From Ochotona curzoniae (taxonomy: Eukaryota; Chordata; Mammalia; Lagomorpha; Ochotonidae): a stretch of DNA of 64,000 nucleotides. The notes below the pieces were generated by a model that did no database searches, had not been told where the DNA came from, and saw only the letters and a program-made list of their open reading frames with translations. The translations under genes were made by a program, and so were the position numbers. Positions 1 to 10,340 of this stretch are shown piece after piece. How positions within the stretch are numbered: the stretch's first letter is position 1; every line of letters starts with the position of its first letter. The stretch is taken from the NCBI RefSeq assembly GCF_017591425.1, contig NW_024464918.1, forward strand, positions 5,206,001 through 5,270,000. Reading direction: 5' to 3'.

Positions 1-215
1 CTTGTTCTTCCATGGGGAAAGTGAGGCAGACACATGCCCCGATAACTCTCCCAGAAAGCACAGGAGCTGGATGTGGGGATAAGGCCACTAAGCAGCAACA
101 TATAGCTCCCTGGGGAGCCTGCCCAGAGACCTGCTGGGGTCTGGGCCCCGGGGACAGAAGCCTGAAGGATGCCAGGGGTGGGATGCTATTCCCCACCACT
201 GCCCCTACCACTCAC
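1..215. other. Left edge, likely intron of the unassigned gene
   Basis: GC-rich non-repeat sequence beyond the donor of the 216-671 exon. Open frames cross it on both strands, but none has recognisable protein similarity, so I treat it as intronic. Confidence 0.4.
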
Positions 216-671
216 AGTGCAAATATCCCTGGCTGTCATCTTGCAGAAGCAGCCCATCTGGGCCTCCCTGTTGGGAACGGGGTCTTGGGAGGCTCTGTGT
301 GGCCAGTCAGGAAGGGCCAGGCTGGGAAAGCACTCCTCCTGAGAGTGGTAGTAAGGGAAAAAGCCGCTGGGTTGTGCTGCATCCTCTGGGGCCTGGGCTG
401 GGGCCAGCGTCAGAGCCGGTGCTTCTCCTTTGTCCTTGTAAATGGCAGGCTGTGGGGTCAGCAGCCCATTGTCCTGGAGCTGCCCAGAGGTGCGGAAGAA
501 AGGCAGGTATTCCAAGGCCACCGGGATGCCCGGGGAGAGGGTGAGGGAGTCCAGGGACTCTGTGCTCCTGGCCCTGGTCACCTGCAGTTGTTGGGACAGT
601 GGCTCTGGGTCCTCGTCCAGCAGGCTCACAGAGGATGTTTCGGGCGCAGGCTCGCAGTCCTGCTGGGATGT
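216..671 (-). CDS. Unassigned internal coding exon, 152 codons, product not recognised
   Basis: On the minus strand a pyrimidine-rich acceptor (cttctcttcccag) is followed by 456 bases of open frame and then a consensus donor (ACT|gtgagt). The exon is therefore phase 0 at both ends and exactly 152 codons long. The product begins TSQQDCEPAPETSS and ends near MTARDICT. It is rich in Ser, Pro, Glu and Gln, with an acidic first quarter, tyrosines in EYLPFF, AIYKDK and PYYH contexts, and no transmembrane segment. That composition suits a disordered adaptor or cytoplasmic tail, but this is inference only. I do not recognise the family. It lies about 6 kb past the DOCK2 poly(A) signal in the same orientation. 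It does not match FOXI1, the next gene on the human map as I recall it. The rest of its gene was not found in this window. Confidence 0.5.
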
Positions 672-3460
672 CTGGGAAGAGAAGGGCACCCCACCTGTTA
701 CTCTTCCCCCAAGTCCGTGGACACTGCTGTTGCCTGCCAAATCCCTGCCTACTAGAGCGGTGAGGGCGATCCTCACTCCCCAACCTGTGAGTCGCCTTCT
801 GACCCCAGCGACTCCCCTAGCTAGTGTTAGCTTAGTCATGAGCCAGGGACCCCAGCACTGGCTCCTGCTGACTCTGTATTTTATCTCACTCCATAACCAA
901 CAGCCTGGTCAAGCTTGATGCTGCCTTTGAGCTGCTGCTCATGTCTGCTCCTTAGCTTTCCACTCTGAACAGGTAACTCTGCCTCAGTTGCTCCTTTCTC
1001 TGTGGTCTATCTGCCCCACGTGTGCAGTAGTCATGTCTGTGCTCCTGCCATTACTTTTCCCACCAATGCCTGAGCTGATCTGTTGCGCCCTAGCCTATCC
1101 TCCATCTCCCATCCCCTTTTCCTTGGGACAGTGGAACCACAAAGTCCTTCCTTTGGTCCTTTTCAGTGGCCATGCATCCTCCTGCCACACTGCTATCTCA
1201 GCAAGAGGCTGGCAGGTCTTGGTAGTGTGATGCCAGCCACCGCACACAGGGCCTGCAGAGGCCCTGCTCAGAGCCCATGGGATATGTGCTGTGCAACTTC
1301 TGACCCTGAGCCTGCCCTCCATTAGTCCCACTGTGGCTCCTGGTCCCCTGCAAGCCAGCAAGGGACTGTTGTAGTCAGGCTACAGGCTCTGGCTCCTACT
1401 GGGACCTCTCGCCTGGGGTCCCCTTTGCATATTGCTTATTTCTGTGGTTGGGGCTTGCCCCTAACTCCCAGACTAGAGTAAGTCCCTAGGTCGCAGAGTA
1501 AAGTGGGAACCATGGGCAGGTTTCTGCTGACCAGCAGAGGGTGAGCTCCTGAAGGGACCAGGCCTGTCCCTGAGCCATGGAAGCAGCCTATGTTGCCCGA
1601 GCTTCTGGACCCCATAGTGTCTGTCGTCCTTCCTGCTCCAAAGCCTATGCTCCCCACATGTGATGCCTGCATGGCTGTGTGTACCCCTAAGACAGGCTGA
1701 CATCCTTGTGCCTGGAACCCACGATTATGACCTGCCTTGGGGTCCTTGGCAAGTGTGATTGAGATTAAGTGGTCCCTCAAGCCTGTGGGTACTGAAGTCA
1801 TTAAAGTATGAGACATGCTCTGGACACAGACATATGGGAGGAGCATCATGTGACACTGGGGTCTGCTGTAGCAGTGATGCTGTTATAAGCCAAGGTGTCA
1901 TTGTCCCATGCTGAGAGGAACAAGGACCAGCTGCTTCTTCCAAGTCCCGCCCCCCCATCACTTGACTTTGGACTTCCGGAACTGAGAGACGACACACATG
2001 TGTTGCTTTACGCCACACAATTTGGGGCATCTGTGTGGGCAGCCCTAGGGCACCAACACTGGGCCCCGAGGGTGGGCAGGTGGGTAGTTGGTTGGCAGTG
2101 TTGCCAGAAGGACTCAGTCCCAGCTCTCCAGAGCCATTTCTACCACCTATGCAGGGAAGCCCATTACATGACCTCAGTCGCTTCCATGGTGTGATTACCT
2201 GAGGCCTTACCCTTCCTGCCATTGCTGGGTGTGCTTTCTGTTCCACTTCACCAGCGAGTGCCAGATGCGGCTCCATCTACTCCCTAGAGAGGCCTTGGCA
2301 GAGACGCCTGGGTGAGCACTACCCCGAGGTCCTCTTGTGGGGTCCACGGTCACCTCAGCTCTGACCTGCCTCTGCTGATCTTCTAACCTTGGCTGGAAAA
2401 CATGGGCTCCCTTGCCCCATTGTCTTCCTTCCAACCTCCTCTCTGCCCTGGCAAATCCCTGCTATGGGCAGAAGACTCCATCATGAGGTCATAAGGCCTA
2501 GAGCCAGGCAGAAAAGCCGGTGGGTCCTGTCGCCAGGGAGACTCTGGCCTAACACTCAAACACCTGTGATCATCACCTGCCTCTTAATCGGTTTAATCCC
2601 CAGGAGACTCAGGAAGCAAAGAGAGGATCAATGTCTTCTAGAACTCTCAGTGGAGGTGGCAGCTCTCTGTGGAGGTGGCAGTGATTTGCTTTGGGTTGCC
2701 ACCTTCTGTTCGCCTAAAGCCAGGGTCCTGGGGCAAGTGCTCTGGCCAGATGGACCCACATTCCCATGGGTGTCTTGTCACATGACTGCAGCTGTCTCCT
2801 ACTTCTCCAGTTACCTGGGAGCTGCCAGTAGAATGGTGGGGCACTCAGGGAAGGACCGAACATGAGCAGCACCTGCTGCCTCTCCCAGAACCCCTGTCCC
2901 AGTTCCTCCCCCAGACGCAGTGCCCCTGCACACATCCTGAGCTACTGGCCTTCACAAGCACCCATGCTGGGCAGTGACTGCTGCTGTGCCATCCCAGACA
3001 GCAGCTGAACCTCAGTACAGGACAGGAAAGTGAGCTGGCACACGACCTTCAACTTCAGTCTTCCCCAGGTCCAGGCAGGGCTGCTCCCCAAACTCTTCCC
3101 GGAGTCCACTGATCCTGAGATATTTTAAATGACTTCTCATTTTTACAGACTCAATTCTTTCTAGCCTTGTGAAGTCTACTGTGTATAAGTTGCAACAAAT
3201 TAGCCACTAATTCTATTCTCATATTTTGAATGGTTTAGTCAGCTGACTCTCCATCATTTGTGGTTATTTATTTCTTCCTCAATCTGATCTGAAATATCAG
3301 AGTAGCCAGAATTTAAATTCTAATTATTGCAAACTCAAGCAAGCTTCCAGAATTTATTTTTCCATTTATTTCTTGAGCTCTTGGTACCAATATCATACTG
3401 TTTGGTCCCTTTAGTTCTTTATTATTTTAGTATGTGTTTTGTAGTCACTTACTTTTTCAA
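672..3460. other. Intergenic or intronic DNA, no gene recognised
   Basis: GC-rich, mostly non-repetitive sequence with many short chance frames. A small direct repeat of gtggaggtggcag lies near 2650. From about 3120 the base composition turns AT-rich, which suggests an old LINE-like fragment that I cannot classify. If the 216-671 exon is real, part of this stretch is its upstream intron. Confidence 0.5.
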
Positions 3461-3765
3461 AAAAGATTTATTTATTTAAAAGGCAAAATTATGGAGGGTG
3501 GAGGGAGATAAAGGGTAGGTGACGAGAAAGAGAGAGAGAGAGAAAGAAAGAGAGAGATCTTCTATCACTCTCCAAATGGTCAGAACAGTCCATCAGGGCT
3601 GGCCAGGCCAAAGCTGGGAGCACAGACTTCCATCTGGGTTTCCCTTACTGACAGCAGGGATTCAGGCAGTCAGGCCTGGAGCTGTTGTTTTCCCAGGCAC
3701 ATCAGCAGGGAGCTGGCTTGGAAGCAGAGCAGCTGGGATGGGGCAGGGCACTCCTGTATGAGATG
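3461..3765 (-). repeat. Lagomorph C-type SINE, minus orientation
   Basis: It starts with an A/T tail (gatttatttatttaaaa) and a GA-rich segment. The reverse complement of the family body follows (gcagggagctggcttggaag, agcagctggga). The copy is diverged and its head is poorly preserved. Confidence 0.7.
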
Positions 3766-4257
3766 CATTTGCAGGAAGTGTCCTGTTCACAAATTGACAT
3801 GCCCAGGTAACAGCTCTCAAGCTAACAGAGAAAATCCCCTGCCCAGGGAATGGTTCTGACACTTGCCAGGCAAGCCCAATTACTTCAGGGTAACATTATG
3901 ACCTCTTTAAATAACCCCCCCCCCACACACACACATACAATGTCACACCTTGAAGCCCTCAGTGTTCTGACTTCAATATAAAATTTTGGGGAATATACAA
4001 ATTAATCCATAGCGTGGTTACAAGGTGGGAACAGAGGAGATGCTTTGGCCTGGGTGTAGGACAGCACTAAGCTATGACTGGGGTCTGGTCTCTGGGGCTT
4101 CTCATGCTCCCCAATCCCTGAAAGCCCAGCCTGTGATGACGTGAAAGGGGCAGGAAGGGGCATGTCTGGAACCCAGCAGTTCAGTGGTCCCTTTCCTAGT
4201 AGTTCTACCTTCCATGCTCATTAGTAATAGTAACCACACACCAACAAGGACAGGGCA

Positions 4258-4334
4258 ACTAGGCTCAGCTGCCTGCCTGCCTACCTGCTTCCCTCCTGGG
4301 GAACTTCCTGGTCAGTCCTGGAATGGATGGATTT
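4258..4334 (+). repeat. First copy of a 60-bp duplicated block
   Basis: The stretch containing cttcctggtcagtcctggaa is matched closely at 6630-6707 (cttcctagtcagtcctggaa), with similar CTGCC-rich sequence before it and ATGGATT after it. It may be a local duplication or two fragments of one repeat family that I do not recognise. Confidence 0.5.
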
Positions 4335-5675
4335 ATGGAGAAGGAAGTCCAGCAGGAGACTCAGAGAGGATGAAGTGCTGACGGTAAGTCAAAGAAACTT
4401 AGCTGGGGAGGAAGGATGAATCTTGACCCAGTTGCTGCAGTAACTCTGAATTTTCTCACAAGTCCTCTTGTCTTGTTTCATATGGGAGAGAACAATTGGT
4501 GACTGGTGATTACCTTGCAAAGAACTGTGGCACTGGATATCAGACACACACATGCACATACTACTGGCGATCCATTGGTAGCACCAGCAAAGGATACACA
4601 GGAAGGGCATGTGAGGCCCTGAGTGTATAGACACTCTCCAGCCTTCTCAGGTTCCTCATACATTGCAGTTTCCTACTGCAGTCCACTGACTCTGCGATGG
4701 TCCAGACAGCCCCATCACAAGGGGTGGGCTCCAGGAAAGCGCCATCTTCCCCTTTACAGAGCTAATACAACTGGTTTTGTGATCCACGTTTCTGGTTTCT
4801 TTCATTCGAAGGTAATGCCACACGGTGAGATGCAGGACCTAGTTTTATATGTAGAGGATAAGGCTCGGGAGTTGAGCCCCAAGCAGGTGCCACCTAAGCA
4901 GTGAGGAACAGGAAGCTGAGCTAGGGAGCCAGCTGGGTAGCCAGGTGCTTCTTCTTTCTCCTTTCTTCTGGTTGTTCCTGGACAAGGTTGCTCCATATAC
5001 ACTGTCCAGAGACATCTTGCTCAGTGCTGCCCCACAAGCTGAGTCTTTCTGTGCCCTGTAGAGTGCAGCCCAGCAAACGCTCAACTTCTATTGTTTTCTA
5101 TTCTGTCTTACTCCCTTAGAACTGCACAACCCCCAAACACGCATCGACATTCGCTCACTGTCTGAGGGTCTGTTTCCTAGGGAACTGGAGCTGGGACAAG
5201 CACGCTGAGCCAGCCTGGATTCCAATGAGTGGCAAACAAATATGATATGTTTATGTCTGGGGCCATAACATGGCATGATTTTAGGTGTTTTTTAAGGTTC
5301 TTTGTTTCCCTTTTGCTTCTGACATAAGCCCAAGAAAGACAACTCCATTCTACCTTTAAAGATAAGGCTCTACAGGAGGGGACCCCAGAGTGGAGCAGGT
5401 GAACAGGAGGAGGCTTGAATCCCGACCCTGAAGACTCCCGGATCCTCACCAAGGACTATCAGTACGGGCACCAAGGACTACATCCCAACTGCCAAGGAGA
5501 CCATGGGGAATTGGAGTGCCTTCAGAGGTCGAGAACTCTGAGGTTACAATAAGGAAGCTTGGCACACAGGCAGCTGTTCCCCATGTAATGTGGCCAGATG
5601 CTCACGAGCTGCTTAGCAGATGTGGGAACCTTCCTAGTAGATTCCCAAGTCTTCAAAATTGTGACATATGTTTTC
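4335..5675. other. Intergenic DNA, nothing coding recognised
   Basis: Mixed-composition sequence with only short chance frames. The last ~200 bases may belong to the LTR whose 3' end reappears after the SINE at 5676-5986. Confidence 0.5.
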
Positions 5676-5986
5676 TAAGAGATTTATTTTTATCTATTGA
5701 AAAATAGAGTATCAGGGTATGAGGGAGAAAGAAAGAGATTTTGCACCCTCTGGCTCACTCCCCAAATAGTTGTAATGGCTGCTGTCAGCCAGGCTGAAGG
5801 CACGATCCCAGAACTACATGTGGGAGAAGGGGGCCAAGCAGTTGAGCCATCCTTCACTGCTCTCCCAGGTGCACTAGCAGAGAGTTGGGTCAAAAGTGGA
5901 GCAGTGGGGACTTGAACTGATACTCTGATAAGTGATGCCAGCATTGCAGGCAGAAGCTTAGCTTGTTGAGCTATAACACAGGCTCC
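5676..5986 (-). repeat. Lagomorph C-type SINE, inserted in an old LTR
   Basis: The tail is gatttatttttatctattg. The body contains cagagagttgggtcaaaag and the head ends near agctataacacaggctcc. The flanks (aattgtgacatatgttttct on the left, cataacttgttttctgtata on the right) both resemble the 3' part of a MaLR-type LTR. The SINE therefore seems to have split that LTR. Confidence 0.7.
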
Positions 5987-6066
5987 ATGCCATAACTTGT
6001 TTTCTGTATAAATACGCAATCTTGACTATTTAGTCAGTCATAACAGCAGAAAATGGACTGAGATGT
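5987..6066 (+). repeat. 3' end of an ERVL-MaLR-type LTR
   Basis: The order of motifs (ttttctgtataaatac, then cataacagcagaaaatggac and tgaga) matches the conserved end of mammalian MaLR LTRs, where the host poly(A) signal region is followed by 'acagactaa'. It is an old fragment of an endogenous retrovirus-like element with no coding part. Confidence 0.5.
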
Positions 6067-6334
6067 TAGGTTTTCACATCAATGTGACCGGGATCCTAGT
6101 ACGTGTCTTCAGTCTGATGATCAACAGCAGGGACACATAGGGTTATGCCTCGGGAGTGGTGACTATCGCCACAGCGACTCCTTGCCGTCACTGCTCCTGG
6201 CATTGCTGTAGTTGCCATGCAACGGCAGCATCCGGGATTCCCTTGGCAAAGCCCCAGATGGGACTTCAACCTGAAGACAGCCTAATTGAAATGAGATCAG
6301 GCTCTCGTGTTCTGCTAAAAGACTAACCCATGTG

Positions 6335-6470
6335 GGGCTGGCGCTGTGGTATAATGGACCACATGTCCATGGGCCCTCAGATCTCTAACCCTAACTCCCT
6401 AGTACTCCACTGGGGACGTTTGGAAGCAGATCATGCTTAGGAAGGTTTTGCTATCTCTTTCTAGAGGAGA
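6335..6470 (+). repeat. Truncated lagomorph C-type SINE (head only)
   Basis: The head is clear (ggggctggcgctgtggtata), matching the tRNA-derived start of the family. The copy loses similarity after about 130 bases and has no tail. Confidence 0.7.
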
Positions 6471-6629
6471 AAGGTGGCTTGAATATCTTCATTGTTCAGA
6501 CCACACAAGGCAAATTACAGGGGCAATTTTCCCAGCCTGTGTGCACCCCAGGCAGCAGAGACATGGAGAAAATTCTGGGGGAGCGGGGGAGGTGACATGA
6601 AAGAGGTGAGCAAAATCCAGCACCACAGC

Positions 6630-6707
6630 TCCAGGCTGGCCTGCTTACCTGCCTGCCTCCCTCGTGGGGAGCTTCCTAGTCAGTCCTGGAATAGATGGAT
6701 TCAGCTG
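6630..6707 (+). repeat. Second copy of the 60-bp duplicated block
   Basis: It shares the tggggagcttcctagtcagt segment and the following GAATAGATGGATT-like sequence with 4258-4334. It lies just beyond the DOCK2 cleavage site on the minus strand. Confidence 0.5.
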
Positions 6708-6729
6708 ATGGAATTAGACAACAAGGCTT

Positions 6730-7249
6730 TCATGAGCCATGGACCACTTTTATTGTCAGTAAGAAGCAGCGATACCTGTGAGATGATCCGCTAGAGAAAA
6801 GACCATCAGGCTGTATAAGAAAATATCAAGTACAAAACTGTTAAACCAAAAATAAAATAAAAAAAAAGACTGATGAAAAGGTTCTTCCTTTAAGTGCTAG
6901 GATTTAGGAAAAAAACGAAATAAGAATTAGATCTCCTTATACCTAAGAACCTGGCCTCAAACAGAACCTGCACATCAAACAGACGTGTCCAAGATGCTGG
7001 GGACTGCATCCCACCGGGGCATCAAGACAGAATCCACAGAGGGGTTGTCTCCATCCATCACTATTGTCATGGCCCCAGGCCATGCCAACTCAGCTGCCCT
7101 TCAAGTTCTGGAAGCCAGCTGGTTCCAGGGTTCCTTGAAGCAGGGACAGCAGATGGAAACAGTCTCCCCTCTCGCCAAAGTCTCAGGGCACCATGCTGCC
7201 CCCGCCTCTCTCCTTCTGGCTCCCCAGGGCAGCTGTGGCCAGCAGCATC
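6730..7249 (-). other. DOCK2: DOCK2 3' untranslated region
   Basis: This stretch lies between the stop codon and the inferred cleavage site. It contains no SINE. A U-rich segment with AU-type motifs is present on the minus strand at about 6846-6868 (reverse complement of aataaaataaaaaaaaa). Such tracts can bind stability factors; that role is inference. Confidence 0.7.
6749..6754 (-). terminator. DOCK2: DOCK2 poly(A) signal AATAAA
   Basis: The plus-strand tttatt reads AATAAA on the minus strand, about 500 bases after the stop codon. About 30 bases further on, the minus strand is T/G-rich (gccttgttgtctaattc), as expected of a downstream cleavage element. Cleavage is expected near 6725-6735. 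The resulting UTR of roughly 520 bases agrees with my recollection of the human mRNA. Confidence 0.75.
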
Positions 7250-7312
7250 TCACATGTCAGAGGGCACCAAGTCCGGGATCTGTTTGCCTTCTTCAGTCGA
7301 TTTGCTGGCCAG
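7250..7312 (-). CDS. DOCK2: DOCK2 last coding exon (exon 52), C-terminal 20 residues and stop
   Basis: The acceptor ccccacaag is followed by codons for LASKSTEEGKQIPDLVPSDM and a TGA stop. The first part matches the human C-terminus closely, while the last six residues differ from the human ending as I recall it. The exon joins in phase 0 to exon 51. It ends the regulatory tail of this Rac exchange factor; no catalytic residue lies here. Confidence 0.95.
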   Translation of the reverse strand: MASKSTEEGKQIPDLVPSDM

Positions 7313-8257
7313 CTTGTGGGGGAAGAGAAGGAACAGACAGATCAGCATGCTGGTACCTGAGGAGCATGACTGTGCCGCTTCCTGGGCCTGATCACTGCAG
7401 GGAGGTGGGGCGGGTGGGGGGAGGGTGGGCTACAAAGAGCTACTTTGACCTTGGGCTTGACCGGTAATATGGATGGGGGCAATGGTTCGAGCACTAACTT
7501 TGCACAGAGCAGGCACTTACACCCAGCTCTGCGAGCTTTACACAGTCTTTCCCAGCACAGTGGGAAGATCAAATGGGCTACTGTTTGGGAATTGCTAAGC
7601 ATGATGTCTGATTCATAGCCTGATTGTTATAGCAGCACAGTGCTGACTGGCTGTTACCTTGAGGGCCCTATGTGACACAGTGCCTCTTGACCTTGGGCAG
7701 AAAGGCACATCACCATGGAAATGGTACTTGGAGTCAGTGCTTAGAAACTAACTTTTAATGTATCTGACTTTGTAATAGAAGTTGAATAGAATGATGCTCC
7801 TACAGAGAAGCAAAGCACTTTCAGTCTCCTGAGACGGCTGGCACTTGGGGCTTGACTGGGAGCGCCTCCGGCAGGGCAGACAAGGGCCAGTCACCTACTG
7901 TTTGTGAGGTCTCGGGGCCCCCGCATGTCTTCCCAGCTGGGGCTCATTTCTAGCTAGAGGGGCCTCAATGCATTCTGGGCATTACTGGACAGTGTCCCAG
8001 AACTCAAGGCTCCCTGACCATGTTAACTTGGGAATGACCCTGTAGACACACATATGCACAACCAAGCACACAGTGCACACAGTACTCGCACACACAGTGC
8101 ACACACACACAGTGCACACACACACAGTGCACACACACACACACACACACACACAGTGCATGCAGTACTCACACACGCACACACATCAACTGCACATGCA
8201 CTCTCATTTTCTGTTTCTTCACACCCTCCTGCTTTTCCGTCCATCCTGTGTCCTCAC
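7313..8257 (-). other. DOCK2: DOCK2 intron 51
   Basis: 945 bases from donor ATG|gtgagg to acceptor cacaag|CTG. The donor-proximal part carries the CA/TG repeat at 8046-8178. The rest is non-repetitive with no coding signal. Confidence 0.85.
8046..8178. repeat. Interrupted (CA)n microsatellite with CAGTGCACA units
   Basis: CA dinucleotides are broken by recurring cagtgcacac blocks on the plus strand. On the DOCK2 transcript this reads as UG-rich sequence 80-210 bases after the exon 51 donor. Several long chance frames over it (Thr/His or Cys/Val repeats) are artefacts. Confidence 0.9.
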
Positions 8258-8400
8258 CATTGTCTTGAAGAACTGGTTGACTTTCTTCCTTTTGAGTGTC
8301 TTCTTGTCGCCCTCTGAGAAATGGAGGAAGGCCTGGCTGAGGCGTGGTGATGTGCTGGCTTCGTCCAGCCCCGGCACTCCAGCCACGGAGAGTGTGAGAG
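8258..8400 (-). CDS. DOCK2: DOCK2 exon 51, regulatory tail (about residues 1763-1810)
   Basis: 143 bases between acceptor ccttccag and donor ATG|gtgagg. Two bases complete an Ala codon split with exon 50, then 47 codons follow. The product includes [18 protein letters not shown] and ends [10 protein letters not shown], matching the human tail with a few substitutions. It is Ser/Thr-rich with an SPRL motif, a plausible kinase site (inference). It lies outside DHR-2. Skipping this exon would shift the frame. Confidence 0.95.
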
Positions 8401-10209
8401 CTGGAAGGAGAATGGAGATGAGGACATGAGGGGGTGGGGAGGAGGCTGTGCCCATAGGACCCAGAGTGACTTGGGGGAAGTGGATGGGAGGCGGGCAGGG
8501 GGCAGAGCCAGCCTCCACATCACATAGTGTGTGTGCCAAGCAGAGGCGGGAGGACTGTTTGTTGCCATGCCAGGAGGAGTTGAAGCTGTCCTCCCTGGCG
8601 AGGTTTGCCAACCCCACAGCAGCGGCTCTGCCTCCTGGCGTCTGGTCAAAGTTCTGTCCAAGAGCATCTGGGATGGAAACCTGAGGGCTGCGTTGGGGGT
8701 GATGTCTCCTTACTACCTGGGGCCTGACTCAGGGGCTGCAGGGCCCTGGCTCTAGGGTGAACTTGCGCTTCCTTTCCATCCAAAGACCAACAACCTGCTA
8801 CTCTTCTCTTTGTCATGGCAGAGGGCAGTGGAGGAGACAGTCTCCTGTTTGGCATTGCCTGGAGCAGAGGTGGGCTTGCTCATTGCTGACAGTCCCAGTC
8901 TGGAGCCAGAGAGAACTGAAAATCCAGCAACCCCCTCCAACTGTCTGAATTTTCATTGTCAAACAGCAGTAAGGGGTCAGGGCAGTGGCATAGCAGGTAA
9001 AGCACAGTTGCCTGCAATGCCAACTTCCCCTAAGAGTGCCAGACTGGAGTTCCAGCGGCACTCCAGCTCCCTGGGTATGCACTTGGAAAAAGTGGGAGAA
9101 AGTGCTCACGTGTCTGGGTCCCTGGCACCCACATGTGAGACTCAGATGAAACTTCTGGCTTTGTTCTGGCACAGCATTGATATTGCGGCCATGTGAGGAT
9201 CTCTCTCTGTCCCCCTCTCTCTCTCTGTATTTTTGACTTTTGCATAAATAAAGTGGATCTTTAGACAAAACAAAACAACAGCACAAGGAACATGGAGCTG
9301 CAGGGCTGTGAGAAGGGAACAGCTTGCACTTGCTCAGACACCACAGCTGTGCCTGCACAGGGGAGCTGTCTGCACACAGCAGCTCAGCCCTTCTCAGGGC
9401 CCTGCTTCTGACCTCTGCTATCCCTCAGCCAGTGACAAGCAGGAGCCTGACATCCCTGGTGGCTCGGTTTCCTCATCCATACAATGGGCAAACGACTTTA
9501 TCCGGTTCATACACATGTGCTGTGATGTGGGCAAAGTAATGAAGGAGTTGCAGTTAGGACAGAGCCTGGCACAAGCTGGCCCTTAGCAATGACCCTTAGC
9601 AATGACAGGTGTCTTTGCAGTGAGCCACCTGCCCACTGCACTGGAGCCACAGCGACTCTGCCTGGCCCTTGGCAGCTAGAGTCTGGGTGGAGCAGGAAGC
9701 CAGGAGGACTGGCAATTCTCAGCTGTGCCAGGCCCCTGTTAGGACCCCAGGATCCCTACTGTGTGCATTTGCAAGAGTCACTGTGTCTGGGAACCCCCGC
9801 ACTGCAGTAGGAATGTGTCAGGGGAGGGAACCAGGGAACTCCACACCAGATCTTCCACAGTGGGCTGGCAATTCCTGCTAGTCCGAGGACGACTTCCAAG
9901 GAGCTGCAGGCTGGAAGAACATACCAGTGCAGGCTTCTGGCCTGGGACGGGCCTGGATGACAGACACTGTAGTGCCACACACGGGACAAAGGCAGTAAAC
10001 TTGTCCCAAGCCCCAGAGGAGCTGGTGGGGGGACTTTGCCAAGTGGGGGTGGTGGTGGTGAGAACAGACTATGGATGGGGGTTGTAAGCAGAACCCTGGG
10101 CGCCCAGGATGGCTGGCCCACTCTGCTGTGTGGCATGGTCCTCACCCATCCTCCACCTGCTGGGTTGGTGGCCCATACTTCCCCATGCAGGTAGGGGCAG
10201 AGCACTTAC
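8401..10209 (-). other. DOCK2: DOCK2 intron 50
   Basis: It contains the C-type SINE at 8966-9262 and a MIR-like relic around 9440-9590 with the typical ggtttcctcatccatacaat core. A 13-base direct repeat (cccttagcaatga) lies at about 9580-9605. No exon was seen. Confidence 0.8.
8966..9262 (+). repeat. Lagomorph C-type SINE, plus orientation
   Basis: The head-like part (cagtggcatagcaggtaaag) is followed by the body (cacccacatgtgagactcag), a CT-rich stretch and the tail tgcataaataaag. It is moderately diverged and antisense to DOCK2. Confidence 0.75.
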
Positions 10210-10330
10210 CTGGGATGGTGGGCAAGGACTGGCTGGCGAAGCTCATCTGGGACAGGACGGATGCTCTGGGCGGAACAGTTGTGTGCTCCGAGAGGTTTGT
10301 ATCACTCATGAACTCATGCTTCCTGGAGAG
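10210..10330 (-). CDS. DOCK2: DOCK2 exon 50, regulatory tail (about residues 1723-1763)
   Basis: 121 bases encoding [16 protein letters not shown] at its start and [10 protein letters not shown] at its end, close to human DOCK2. The donor CCAG|gtaagt is strong and phase 1. The acceptor is unusual. The exon is preceded by only attcatgcag and then by 25 GT dinucleotides, with no normal polypyrimidine tract. Skipping this exon would shift the frame and truncate the tail. The encoded segment is Ser-rich, probably flexible, and lies outside the catalytic domain. Confidence 0.95.
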
Positions 10331-10338
10331 CTGCATGA

Positions 10339-10340
<2 letters not shown>

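Noticed and set aside
216..671. FOXI1 as the identity of the left-edge exon
   Set aside because: FOXI1 follows DOCK2 on the human map, but the peptide shows no forkhead sequence and no match to the FOXI1 regions I can recall.
12..755. Long plus-strand open frame at the left edge
   Set aside because: It lies opposite the splice-bounded minus-strand exon, has no recognisable protein character and no start context. It is probably a shadow of GC-rich coding DNA.
7982..8429. Cys/Val and Thr/His repeat frames
   Set aside because: They are translations of the CA/TG microsatellite, and the real exon 51 lies in another frame.
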